Counted from the first letter of the stretch, positions 11,071 to 21,425 are shown. The stretch: DNA of 38,649 nucleotides from Salisapilia sapeloensis (GCA_023334545.1 JAADVB010000183.1:1-38649); one strand, 5' to 3'. Notes: generated by a model not told the origin, from the sequence alone. Numbers and translations: made by a program.

Positions 11071-11949
11071 CGACTGACTTATTTTATTTTTCAATTTACT
11101 TTTGCTCAACTTTATTGGAGCACTATGTTTGTTAGAAGCTATGACTAGGACCTCCATGGCGATCATTTTGACCTTGACGATTCAAGATGCAAAGTACAGC
11201 AGTGGAAAGCTCGACCGTCCTGGATACTGATTTGGATACCAGTCACTATCGTCACTTTTTTATCACACTATCAACTTGTATGTGGGTCGAGGTGATGTGG
11301 AAATCCAGTCGCAGCGCGAATGGCGACGCACAAGCGTAGCAACCTTGACAAGCAGCACATATACACGAAACCAAGAAGGCACACAAAGGAGCTTTCTATC
11401 TGCTATGCAAACTCTTATACAACTACAAGTACAAACGGATCGTGTAGAAACTCTTTTGATCGACTAGTTGAATAAAGTAACTTGAGATATCAATGCGGCT
11501 CATCCGATGGCCATCAGTCGTGAATGGCGTCTCCCAAGGCATGTGACATCTACTTCACAACGCCACTCGCGACTCGTACCCTGTAGCTTCCACCTCGTAC
11601 GTACGTCGCAAAGATGTATATTTTACAATCCCAACGCGGCACGCTTCAGTCTGGTGTGCCCGAACGATCGTGGCCCAAGTCCTGCATCCACTGTCCGCTT
11701 CGATAAAAAATCATACGACCTCTATTTTTAGATAGTTGCCACAGTCTACTTCCGATACATTTTGTATGCACAGCTACCTGTCATTGTCTATATCATCGTC
11801 CATTTGTAATACCTGGCGCCACGGAATCCATCAATAAGCAAACTCGCTCCTCGACCCGGCGATCTCTACCGTTTCCCTGCTTCCTGCGCGTGACAGATAG
11901 CAAAAACGTCCTCGTCGCCACTGCTCCGCAGTCCCCACCGTACTTGTGA
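11071..11949. other. intergenic region upstream of the cellulose synthase gene
   Basis: No convincing gene. Short frames at 11276-11467 and 11507-11731 have no recognisable features. The last 170 nt contain a pyrimidine-rich TCATTGTC segment near 11781 that loosely resembles an oomycete initiator, so this part probably carries the promoter and 5' leader of the gene starting at 11950. Confidence 0.45.
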
Positions 11950-14900
11950 ATGAACCCGTACAACTTGCAGCGACTTCGAGAAGAGGCTGACGGCGCGTCC
12001 AACACTCCTGCATCCGCGTACGTGATGTCCACCGACAATAACTTTACCAGCATCTCCAACACGGCTACCTCCGACCAATCCTTCAACAACAACGCACAGC
12101 CAGCTCCTCGCATGAGTGAAGCGGAGAAGGCCACGTACGAACTCACTAAGGGCGATGAGACCGAAGCCTTGGGACGCATCACCGTCCACGGGTACATGCA
12201 CAAGCAAGGTACTCGTGTGATCAAAGGGCCTGTGGCCAAGTCATGGCGAAAACGGTACTTTGCGTTAGAGGGAAAGAAGATCTACTACTTCCACGACTTT
12301 GTCGATTGTCGAAAGTACTTTAATAGTCGAAACGGAGAGCTCGTCATCGGTGCCATCGACCTACGAGATGCCTTCAAGCTAGAGCAGAGTGAACGACTCG
12401 ATCTTCCGTCCAGAGGTATCGAAATCCACACGAGGCATCGAAAGTGGCTGCTCTGTCCCGAGACCGACTCGGACTTTACGATGTGGTTCGACGCGCTCGA
12501 GTTCACCATCATGGCCGACGGCTCCGGAAACGTCGTGAAGCGAGAGCTGCCCAACGTTCGAGAGTACGAGATGAAAGGCCGACTTAGCTACCGCTTCTGG
12601 TACGTCATCTTCGTCCTGACGTCACTACTCGAACTCGCGGCTTTGACGCTGTGGTTCCCCCTCGGCATCGAGCCGTGTGATATGAAGTACAAGGAAGAGA
12701 CGTGTGAATTCATCGGGCAGACGTACGTAGACAAGATCCACTGCGGTGACAAGCCGTTCAACGGTTTGTGGAACCCACCCGAGTGGTACCACTGGTCCGC
12801 CGGCATCAGCGATGTCCAGTGTTTCCGAGAGCCTCTCATCGGTCACTGGATCTCCTTCTTCCTCTTTTATCTAGCCGAATTTATTTCCATCTCCCTCGGT
12901 TTCCTCTACTACTTGGGCATGTGGAAACCAGTACGTCGAGGCGCACAGTACCTCAAAGACTTTAAGCCTCACTTTTCTCCTGGCAAGTGGCCGACGGTCG
13001 ACATCCTCTTGTGCCACTACTCGGAACCTGCGGAAGACACGATCGCGACGTTGGAGTGCATTATGAACCTAGACTACCCGGCGCACTTGTACCACGTCTG
13101 GATCTGTGACGACGGATACTGTAAAGCCAAGTGGTCTGACGGTGCCGTCGTGCCAGAAGTCGGCGTCAACCATGGCGTCATTGAGAACGCTGGAGACGTC
13201 CGACATGAAGTTGCGCAGTTCATGTACGAACGCGTGTGTGAGAACGATGAGCTCGAGGTAGACGAGTGGCGCAAGCAGCACACGACCGTCCGCATGCCGA
13301 CGGATGAGCACCCTCGCGTCGTCCCTCGCGCGGATTGTGCCGTCGGATCCGTCCGAGACGACTATAGCTACATGGGCTTCCCTAAAGTCACGTTCGTCGG
13401 TCGGATCAAGCCTCCCGTCCACCACTCCAAGGCTGGTAACATCAACAACGTCCTGTACAACGAAGGCGCCGGCGGCCGATACGCCGTCATCCTGGATAAC
13501 GACATGAAGCCCCACGCCATGTTCCTCCAAGCCACACTCCCCTTCTTCTTCGCCGCGCCAGAGAGTGCGCGCATGGGCAAGTGCGTCGCGCCGGGGTGCA
13601 CGGACATTGCCAAGATCAGTTGCGCCATGTGTCTCAACGCCGGCGTGCCGGAGAAGCACATCTCCTTTTGCTCAAAAGACTGTTACAACGCTGCGCAACA
13701 CCAGGTCTCGTCTCTCCATCGCCGACAGACGCAGAACACCATGACCGAGCGATGGGCGTGTGCGACCTGCGGCAGCAAGATCAACCAGAAGAAAGGCATC
13801 TGTCGCAAGTGCAACGCGCCTGTGAGTCGTCGCGACTCGGCCGTCGAGTTCGCCGAAGTCGGGCAGGATGACTACTCGGACCACGTGTCGATGAATCAAG
13901 TCGGGTACGTCCAGACGCCGCAGTACTTTGAGGATTGTCTCCAGCTGCGTCTAGGAGATCCATGCGGACATCGTAACGCGACCTTCTTCGACTCTGCTCA
14001 GACAGGTATGGACGGATACGAGTGCGCTTCCTTCGCCGGCACGAACGCCATCTTCCGTCGCGATGCGCTGGACTCGGTCTGTGGCATCCAGTATGGCAGT
14101 TTGACAGAAGACGCGTTCACGGGAAAGATGATGATTGACAAGGGATGGAAGGGTCTGTACTTCCGAAAGGATCTCGAGGGCGAGGAAGGAGATCGGATTC
14201 GACTCGCAGAAGGAGCCGTCCCAGAGACTGTCGCCGCAGCACTTGCACAGCGTAAGCGATGGGCAAAAGGTAACTTCCAGATCTACCTCCGGAAGAAGCA
14301 TTCGCTCGTGGACCCAGAGTGGAGTCCACCCAAAGTGGAGCTTCCGCCGAAACGCAAGGTCAACAAGTTCATGCGATGGGTCTTCTTTATGAACTTGACA
14401 GTCTACCCCATCGGATCCTTCCCTGCCCTCTTCTTCTTCTATTGCACAGCCTACTTCTTGTACACGGGCGACGCTCCTATCTACACGAGTGGTCTGCGTC
14501 TACTCATGGCGCTCGTGCCCAAGATCATCGCCCAGAGTGTCTTGTCTGCGCTTTCCAATCGGACAGTCGAGAATGATGACGTCCTACGTAGTCAGCAGAC
14601 CTGGTTCTCGTACGCTTTCGTCCACGTCCTCGCTGTCTTTGAGACCTTCCAGTGGAAAATCACGGGCAAGGAGGCGTCGTGGGCCAACACGGGTGCGCTC
14701 TCTGGAAATAGCATCATGGAACTGCCCAACCTGATCGTCTTCCTCGCCATGGTCTTTGGCATGCTTTGGGCAGTCGTACGCTTCTTCGTCGGCTACAACA
14801 TCGCCGAGCGGACGCACAACACGCCTCTGCTCTTCGCCAGTCTCTTCCTCGGCGGCTTTGTCGTCGCGCAGCTCGGTCCGATGGTCCGCATGAGCCTCCA

Positions 14901-15036
14901 GACGTACTTTGGCTGGAGCCACAAGAGTCTGACGGACCAAGGCAACATTGTCGGCTCCTTCTCGCTCGCCTTCTTCCTCGTCGTCCTCTGCTTCTGGGTG
15001 TACGTGGAAACACCAAACCATGAAATCTTTGGTTAA
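11950..15036 (+). CDS. CESA: cellulose synthase with N-terminal PH domain and internal zinc-finger modules
   Basis: 1028 residues, single exon. Residues 76-187 form a pleckstrin-homology domain ending in the typical helix with W179. Two membrane spans follow (about 216-239 and 300-324), then the family-2 glycosyltransferase domain with D387-D388-G, D516-N-D518, T719-E-D721 and Q767-R-K-R-W771, and six C-terminal spans from about 800 to 1018. This plasma-membrane enzyme polymerises UDP-glucose into beta-1,4-glucan; PH-domain CesAs are characteristic of oomycetes and build the cellulosic wall. Unusually, between the DxD and TED motifs lies a C6H2 zinc-finger pattern (C545, C550, C558, C561, C574, C578, H584, H590) like that of methionine aminopeptidase 1, followed by C604-x2-C607-x10-C618-x2-C621. 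All catalytic motifs are intact. Which oomycete CesA paralogue this is cannot be decided here. It is tail-to-tail with the next gene, 69 nt apart. Confidence 0.95.
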   Translation: MNPYNLQRLREEADGASNTPASAYVMSTDNNFTSISNTATSDQSFNNNAQPAPRMSEAEKATYELTKGDETEALGRITVHGYMHKQGTRVIKGPVAKSWRKRYFALEGKKIYYFHDFVDCRKYFNSRNGELVIGAIDLRDAFKLEQSERLDLPSRGIEIHTRHRKWLLCPETDSDFTMWFDALEFTIMADGSGNVVKRELPNVREYEMKGRLSYRFWYVIFVLTSLLELAALTLWFPLGIEPCDMKYKEETCEFIGQTYVDKIHCGDKPFNGLWNPPEWYHWSAGISDVQCFREPLIGHWISFFLFYLAEFISISLGFLYYLGMWKPVRRGAQYLKDFKPHFSPGKWPTVDILLCHYSEPAEDTIATLECIMNLDYPAHLYHVWICDDGYCKAKWSDGAVVPEVGVNHGVIENAGDVRHEVAQFMYERVCENDELEVDEWRKQHTTVRMPTDEHPRVVPRADCAVGSVRDDYSYMGFPKVTFVGRIKPPVHHSKAGNINNVLYNEGAGGRYAVILDNDMKPHAMFLQATLPFFFAAPESARMGKCVAPGCTDIAKISCAMCLNAGVPEKHISFCSKDCYNAAQHQVSSLHRRQTQNTMTERWACATCGSKINQKKGICRKCNAPVSRRDSAVEFAEVGQDDYSDHVSMNQVGYVQTPQYFEDCLQLRLGDPCGHRNATFFDSAQTGMDGYECASFAGTNAIFRRDALDSVCGIQYGSLTEDAFTGKMMIDKGWKGLYFRKDLEGEEGDRIRLAEGAVPETVAAALAQRKRWAKGNFQIYLRKKHSLVDPEWSPPKVELPPKRKVNKFMRWVFFMNLTVYPIGSFPALFFFYCTAYFLYTGDAPIYTSGLRLLMALVPKIIAQSVLSALSNRTVENDDVLRSQQTWFSYAFVHVLAVFETFQWKITGKEASWANTGALSGNSIMELPNLIVFLAMVFGMLWAVVRFFVGYNIAERTHNTPLLFASLFLGGFVVAQLGPMVRMSLQTYFGWSHKSLTDQGNIVGSFSLAFFLVVLCFWVYVETPNHEIFG

Positions 15037-15105
15037 GAGTGGATTTTTCTTTGAACAAAACACAATTTTTTTTCAAACTACAAGTAGTCGTCTCTCGCTT
15101 GCAAA

Positions 15106-17619
15106 CTACTCTTCCAATGGTACAATATGCTCTTCATCCACTAGCAACGTGTAGCTATAGTACTGTAGGTACTGGGAGAAGAACGCTCCTTCCAACGCGA
15201 TGACGACTTTCATCGAGTGGTGACGGAAGGAAAAGGAGAATTCGCTACCAGCGTCCCACAACACATTCCCGACGCCTCGACTCTGATACAGCACTTCACC
15301 GTCTAAGAGGACGCTGCGGAATCCGCCGCGTAGTCCGTGCTGGAGCTCGACGCAGTGCTTTTCGTCCTCCATCTCGAGCACCCACCAGATCTGCTTCCAG
15401 GGGAACGTGAACAACAAGGCACTGGCTGGATGCTTCATCTCTTCTAAAGTACACTCCCACACCTCCTTGCCATCGTCCAAGCTTAGTCTACCTCGTCGAG
15501 ACATGGGGACGCTGTCTTTGCCTTGAGACGACGTCCCGAGGACGTGTCGGTCTTGGAACACTTGCATCTGCAGCAACGTTTCGTCCAGCAATAGCTCAGG
15601 TCCTCCGTCGTCCGGGACCTTGACCCACGTCCGATTCGGGTACCCGAGACTCACCCAGTCCGGCGGATTCGCATACAAGTTGAACAAACGTTCCGAGATG
15701 CGCATGAGACTCGGACCTTCGTCCTCATACCCTCTCTTCTTGGGTGCTTCCGGTCCGTCCAATTGGATCCATCCTTTATCCGACGACACCAACCGGATGA
15801 ACGTCTCCTTCGACCTTGGCGCTGTGTACTGCACATCTGCCTTGAGGATCGCTCCTTCCGGCAGCTGCCGCAAGACCTGTGATCGACTTTCAGGAGACAA
15901 GAGCACGTCTTTGCTTTCACATAAAATACGGTAATAAAAGGTTCCACTAACGCGTTCCGAATGGTCATCGACTAGATCCACCACTTGCTCTCCAGTCGGT
16001 GTCATATCAAAGATCCAGCCACCATTGTGCGATACCTTCAAGTACGTGATACGACTGCCTGGTGGTTTATATTGTAAAGAGCTTTCGACGATACTTCCTG
16101 CCGCGAAAGGAGTGATGCCAGGCAGACGACTGCACTCAAAGTCCGGCGCGGATCGAGGGTACGTCGGCATGAGGACGCGATAGAACTTGGCGTCGTCCTT
16201 TGTCATGGCAAAGCCTTGCACTTGCTCCAGGACACGACTGTAGGGCGGAGACAACTGTTGTTCGCACACCCATCCAGCGTCATGACGTAGCTTAACGAAG
16301 CTCAGCTCCGTCGCTGGCGCTGGAGGAGGCAGGAACTCAGTTGGGATGGTCGGAAGAGACGTATCGGACGGCACGAAGCGTTCACTACACTCGATCAAGG
16401 TATCCTTATATCGTTTTCTCTTTGATTCTAGGCTAGATGGCAGCGCTGGAGTCGGCAGCACGACCACGTCTTCTAGGACCTGATAGAAGAGGCGTTCCAC
16501 CAGTCGTTCTTGCGGCCGAGCAATAGGTTCCAATACCACTTGTCCGTCCATTGTGGTCTCAAAGACCCATCCACCATGACAGGACGCAACGTGCTTCCCA
16601 TTCATACCGTGTGCACAGCCACAATTCGCGTCTTTTTCTTTACAAACACGAACGTAAGTGATCTTACTACCAGGCGGCGTTAAGCGTTGCGAAGCTTCGA
16701 CGATCGAGTGGAGCTTGAAGCCTTTGCCAGCTCGTTGAGCCATGATATGAGGGGCGACACGGACGCCGACGGGAATGCGGACGATGTAGAAGAACTGGCC
16801 GTGCTCGATGTGAGGCTGCGACTTGAGCTTTTCCAAGACACGAATGCCCGAGTTGAGACAATCAAAGAGCCATCCGTCTTCATACGCGAGCTTACAAAAG
16901 GTGACGCCAGAGTCAGGGCATCGATAGAGGCGGTTGCACTCGACGATCTCCTCAGCGTTTTTAAAGACGTAACGAGAGATAACAGGTGAAAGCAAGTCTG
17001 GCTGCTTGCGTAATTCGATCGGAACGAGAATACGAAAGTGGAATTTGCCAGACTCATCGTATGGCTGCGCATCAGACGGTAGACGCTCTAGAAAGTAGGT
17101 CGATGGAGATGACGGAGGGTGGACGGACGCGAGGAGATAAGCATTATCTACGTGAGAGAGACTGACGAACCAAGCGGAGACTATGTGACCATTGTATGGG
17201 TATTCACATTGGAAGCAAGCGTCGGACTCGACCACTTCTTCCGCCATCTTCTTCAGGTTGAAGCCTACGCAGGAAGGATGTGAGCGGCATGGATACATTT
17301 ATAATCGGACGTGTCTACTTTGAGCATTTGTTTCGTCTTTCCGCTGCGGCGCTTTGCCTGGATCATTGCGACTCAGCTCTTCAATACGAGCGAGACCAGT
17401 GGACCCATTTGGACTTGTCGGATTATCGCTTGTGGTGGTGGCAGTGCCGGTCGAGCCAAAGTCGACAGTATATAAATGGCTATCTTCCAGCACACGATAG
17501 AAAGCATGATCTTCATGCACGCGACGATGCTCATTAAGGTCTTCATCGGCAGCAGGGGATAGGACTTTGCAGAAGGACACGCCATCACGAGAGCTACTCG
17601 CACTCAACCTCCGCGTCAT
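15106..17619 (-). CDS. SH3b-like repeat protein with C-terminal FAIM1-like domain (2 exons)
   Basis: Exons 17319-17619 and 15106-17264 join across a 54-nt GT-AG intron (17265-17318; pyrimidine-rich acceptor, CTCAC branch-like site) to 819 residues. The start chosen is ATG 17619; an in-frame ATG at 17724 would add 35 residues without obvious conservation. Residues about 170-605 contain several repeats of 85-110 residues with the pattern F-Y-R-V-L ... I-V-E ... P-P-G-S-x-I-T-Y-x-K-V ... G-G-W-I-F (glycine-tryptophan pairs at 231-232, 331-332, 431-432, 516-517 and 598-599). This recalls bacterial SH3-like (SH3b) domains. One repeat has a Cys/His-rich insertion (C308 to H330). Residues 722-819 resemble the FAIM1 fold: W-x-L-E-M-E-D near 728, V-E-L-Q-H, L-L-D-G-E, a terminal Y-T-L-L-V-D. 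Function unknown; a soluble adaptor is an inference. Confidence 0.8.
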
Positions 17620-18528
17620 GCTGATCAAAAATAAAACTTTGTTGTATAAAACGCCTCTTGTATGGAAAAGATAGACCGTATACAAAGTACAAGTGAATTT
17701 AGATAAGTGCTTCGTCAGTTTCATGGCGAAAGAAATTATGCAAGCTAATTATGATTGATAGAAGCTCGGTCGTAGTTGGCATTAGGTAGAGTGAGCATGT
17801 AGAAACTTGGAATGCTATGGATGTATGTGTTGTGACTTGTTGATACACTCTCATGTGCCTTGGAGAATTTATCATTACCCCACATTGACTGCCATAAAGA
17901 TCGGATGTCCTACGCAAAGTAGTAGCCTCGAGTTTTGAATAAAGAGTACTTAATACTCAAATGAGATGCGTGATACAGGTTGAGTTGGTTATATAAAATG
18001 CTATAGCTGGTAGTAAATACTGCGTTCTTGTAATACTCAAAGCATCCGCTCTGTTAATGGCCTTCGAGAGCTCACATCGGCATTGCATAAAGAATCAAAA
18101 ATTTATAATAGTTGTTAGCAAAGTCATATCTTTCATTTCTCGTAGGTATGCCTATCAGTCCATAGAATAGAAGAGGATAAAAGATTGGATATGGAGGTCA
18201 CCGAGTAATAATGAAGTGACAGAAGCGTGCAACACGTTTCTTGATGATCGTTTAAAGGAAATTGGACAGGACACGTAGACTGAGAAGATATTGTAATAAA
18301 GAGGACGAGATGCTCTTAAAGACGCTTTCCCTAGTAAGCACTCGCCCACGTAAAAACAAAAAGAATGCTACGTGAACCTTGGTAATTGATGAATTCAGTT
18401 AATGGTATTGCATTGCAACCTTTAGGCAGGTTCTCATTTTGATCTCGTTCGTCAATTTTAAAACTATGGTGCGATGCTCCATATGCAACGACGAATATTG
18501 CGTTTAATAATATATGCTCCAGCCTCTT
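17620..18528. other. intergenic spacer
   Basis: AT-rich, stop-dense sequence between two minus-strand genes. It includes the upstream region of the FAIM1-like gene and the 3' flank of the bZIP gene. No convincing gene or RNA was seen. Confidence 0.5.
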
Positions 18529-18957
18529 TTAAAGAGTTTCGCCAGGCTCTTCGGGCGTCGCATTTGTCACGGGCGGTACCCAGTATTCGACGGACTGAAG
18601 AAACTCTTCATCCGATAGAACGTCGACAGGATGTAGTGGCTCGACAGGGGCTGCGCATGGAAGCGGAAGTGGATATGGAGCTAAGTCAGTCGCTGCTGGG
18701 AGGTATGACTGCGCAACTTTTTCCAGTCGGTCGTTTTCCTTCTTCAATCTTTCGACTTCCGTTTGGAGGTCACGGAGGCGCTTAAGCTGGCGCTGACGCG
18801 ATCTCGCAGCAGATTGACGGTTACGCTCCCGGCGTACTTCGACAGGGTCATCTGTTGACTTCTTGAAGGCAGAGCTCGGGCTGCACGGTGATACCGGATG
18901 TGAGACCGAACGAGGTGACGAGTCGCTGGCATTACTGGTCGAGGAGGCGCAAGACAT
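18529..18957 (-). CDS. small bZIP transcription factor
   Basis: 142 residues, single exon, ATG at 18957. A Ser-rich N-terminus precedes the basic region at about 41-60, with the N46-x7-R54 signature (N-R-Q-S-A-A-R-S-R) that contacts DNA. A short leucine zipper follows with heptad leucines at 64, 71 and 78. The C-terminus (83-142) is proline-rich, then acidic, and could be an activation region. Oomycetes have many bZIP factors, some with the basic-region Asn replaced; here the canonical Asn is kept. The zipper is only about three heptads, so dimers may be weak or heterotypic. The targets cannot be read from sequence. Confidence 0.9.
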   Translation of the reverse strand: MSCASSTSNASDSSPRSVSHPVSPCSPSSAFKKSTDDPVEVRRERNRQSAARSRQRQLKRLRDLQTEVERLKKENDRLEKVAQSYLPAATDLAPYPLPLPCAAPVEPLHPVDVLSDEEFLQSVEYWVPPVTNATPEEPGETL

Positions 18958-19000
18958 AGTGCTAATTCCAAGTCGAGGGTGTGATTGCCCGTGCAGTGGT

Positions 19001-19018
19001 AATTTTCAAAATGAAAAA
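19001..19018 (-). promoter_or_regulatory. initiator-like element before the bZIP gene
   Basis: On the minus strand the bases read TTTTTCATTTTGAAAATT. The TTCATTTT part fits the oomycete initiator YTCAYTYY, and the sequence sits 44 nt upstream of the ATG at 18957, like other elements in this window. The flanking part is only a partial match. Confidence 0.3.
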
Positions 19019-20156
19019 GCTGGCATCGTGCTGGAAGCGGTTCGGCATCTGTTTGCACTCACCACTCTTTCACAGTTTACGCGTGGACGAGCGAAATAAG
19101 TCAGTGTAATGAGCATGCAATCGCATACAGAGCATCTATGTTCGACTACTTGATTGTTTAAAGATTTGTTCGGGCGAACAATCAGCTTCGCACGTGCTTG
19201 ACCAAAGTATCTAACATGACACTGTCAAGTAGCGAACGAAGGGGTGATGACTAAGGAAGAGGTCTCATTGACGTGCCCGGATAAGATATTTTTGAACTCT
19301 CTTGCGAGTATTGTGACGACTTTAGAAAGTATCGCTCCACTGATTGCTTTTTCGACTTAAACTTGATTCCTGCATTTCTAAGATATGCAATCGACTACTG
19401 GAGAAGGCATACGCTCAATCGATTCATTGATTTTATATTAGCCACAATTGCGATGCTTTGCATTAAAAATCTTCATCGTCTTTATATGTACTATCGAAAT
19501 TTTTTCGCTCCGTCCATTTAATTGTTGCTGTCATGCTTGGAGATCGCTTGGCCTCATGGATATCTCGTGCCGTGTAAATTTTTATAGTGGGATGCAAAAG
19601 ATAATTAACGGAAAACTTCGGCTCTTGGTCGTGACCCAAGATACATGACAGACACTTGACCGGTCGCTGTCCCTGCCGTGCCACTTGGCGTGATTGAGCT
19701 GCTTGATTCCTGCCATTTGAAATCAATATTTTCAGTAAGACACATCGAGCTGTAACATCATCACTTCCGACGACAGGTGACAACTGCTAAGTAATTGAAC
19801 TCAAAAGACATATTGATCTGCAACCGTGGCGAATGGCGAGTAGACGCCAAACTATGAGCACCGGATCAAACGGTTGAGTTAATGTGGCTCATACCTTGTT
19901 ACAACGGCAGCCTGCGTTCCTACTGGAACTAGTGAGTAAAATCCGCAGTATGCACATGACAAAGCAAGCCTACGGAGCCTTACCCATAATCAGAGTCAAC
20001 ACATGTTCCAAGGGCGGATATGCTTCTCGTTTTAGTAGCCAGACGAATACAACTTTTGTTCGTTTTTGCAGTCACAATCGATAACCTAGGCGCTGGATAT
20101 AAAACAGTGCGACGTGCTGAATTCTACTTTATAAGAGTGTGCGTTTGCTCCTTACT
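19019..20156. other. intergenic spacer
   Basis: AT-rich sequence. Short open frames such as 19463-19783 on the minus strand show no recognised domain, no promoter element and no clear splice context. Nothing else was recognised. Confidence 0.45.
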
Positions 20157-20703
20157 TTAAATATACAAATGTATTGTGCTAGCATGTCTTGTTATGCACT
20201 GAGAAGCGATTCTTTCTTCCACCCTTTGTAGGATCTCTTCTTGTACCCATGACCTAAATATAGAAGATGCTTTGGTTGGTAGGTTGACTCGAAGTTGATC
20301 AAACCAACTCGTGGAATCCTCCATTTGATGTCTACCCCCACCCATATCGTTGAGTCGATCTCCGACGTACCAACAGTATATTTTCATCACTCTAGCTTGC
20401 GCATTATGCTGCGGAGGCACAGGCTTTTGCTTTAAGTGGATCGGAAACGTTTGGATTACCGGTAACCGTCTAAGATGACCGCATTTTATCCCCATTTTGT
20501 CATCTACTCAAAAGATTTGATCCATGGTTTTCACTAGCTGCACTCACTATTCTCGAAGGTGTATCCGCATTTCCATTTGGCAACCCCATCACACGTAAAG
20601 ATATCAAGTTGAAACTTTCGACACGAGGAAGACGGTTTGTGCAGTGCACTTTGCATCGCGCACTTGATTTCCTTATGATGTGCATGCGAGACAACTCACA
20701 CAA
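20157..20703 (-). pseudogene. possible decayed or unresolved gene
   Basis: Two adjacent minus-strand frames occur, 20500-20703 and 20157-20495. The second encodes a protein-like segment ending in an amphipathic helix around V-Q-E-E-I-L-Q-R-V-E-E-R. A strong donor GTGAGT lies in the upstream frame. Using an acceptor after CCTCCGCAG in the downstream frame would remove an intron of about 136 nt and keep phase 0, joining both into one short protein of roughly 120 residues. That is longer than most introns here and no family is recognised. It may be a real lineage-specific gene, a degenerate fragment, or chance. Confidence 0.25.
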
Positions 20704-20987
20704 AGTTTCGACCGTCGGGTGGGTTTGAAGTTAAATTACCTCGTAGATTAACAAAGACTTCCGGCAGTCGCGTCGCTAGCACACAAACGCCAACTGTCTT
20801 CTGCTTGTGCCAATTGCACTCGTGGCGTGACAAAATGCTGTCTATACAGGTGCACTTCAGATCATCGGATCGTGATGCGATAGATACAGAATCATACAGT
20901 GCCCTCCATTTCCATTATCCCGAATGATGTGGTACACATAGAAAGGTACTTGGACTTGCCGACTAGCTCGTGGGCACAATTAGCACA

Positions 20988-21191
20988 ATGGCTTTCTCCC
21001 TTCGTAACCCTCCTCGTGTACGCGTAGCAGCATGGGTGCTCACAGCTGCAGCAGCAGGAGCCTACTACATGTACGAGCGCAAGAGAGCTCGGTCATTTTC
21101 AGACAGCGAGATTCAAAAGTGGAATGACAACGTTCTCTTCAAGACCGGCACCAAGTCCGTCGAGCAAGAGCGTTTAGATAAAAAGAAATAG
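20988..21191 (+). CDS. small single-span membrane protein, unknown function
   Basis: 67 residues from ATG 20988; the frame extends upstream only through a GTG, so this ATG is preferred. A basic N-terminus (R-N-P-P-R-V-R-V) is followed by one hydrophobic Ala-rich span at about 13-29, then a highly charged tail with Y-E-R-K-R and a lysine-rich end. A short basic start plus one span is common among small mitochondrial inner-membrane and respiratory-complex accessory proteins, but no family was recognised. It is followed 284 nt downstream, on the same strand, by another one-span micro-protein. Pyrimidine-rich CATT motifs near 20901-20920 could belong to its promoter. Confidence 0.6.
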   Translation: MAFSLRNPPRVRVAAWVLTAAAAGAYYMYERKRARSFSDSEIQKWNDNVLFKTGTKSVEQERLDKKK

Positions 21192-21406
21192 ACATTTTCT
21201 CCCTTACAACACTGCTGATCTACTCTTCCAGAGGCCCATGTCTTTGCAAACACAAGAGACAAGTACACCACAGCGCCTCTACTTCAATACTGGTCCTTCC
21301 AAATGTCATAGATACGCACATATATATGATTCTTTCTATACTTCATGCTCCTCTCCTCTCGCCAAGGCAGATAGAAATGCGCCTTACCGCCTCGCATAGC
21401 CATTCT

Positions 21407-21425
21407 GCTCATTCTCCAATTTTCC
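21407..21425 (+). promoter_or_regulatory. full-consensus oomycete core promoter (initiator plus flanking promoter region)
   Basis: GCTCATTCTCCAATTTTCC matches every position of GCTCATTYYNCAWTTTNYY, the combined initiator and flanking promoter consensus described for oomycete genes. Transcription would start about 65 nt before the ATG at 21476 and give a short leader, which supports that start codon for the 51-residue gene. Confidence 0.8.

Noticed and set aside
13069-13659. Minus-strand open frames inside the CesA gene (also 14584-15063)
   Set aside because: Antisense shadows of the GC-richer CesA coding sequence; no start context, promoter or recognisable domain.
13582-13815. Zinc-finger region of CesA as evidence of a chimeric assembly or an unspliced intron
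   Set aside because: The frame is continuous through it, its length is a multiple of three with coding-like codon use, there is no GT-AG pair removing it neatly, and the downstream catalytic motifs remain in frame.
19463-19783. 106-codon minus-strand frame
   Set aside because: No recognised family and no promoter match; considered as transposase debris but no catalytic or DNA-binding pattern could be found.
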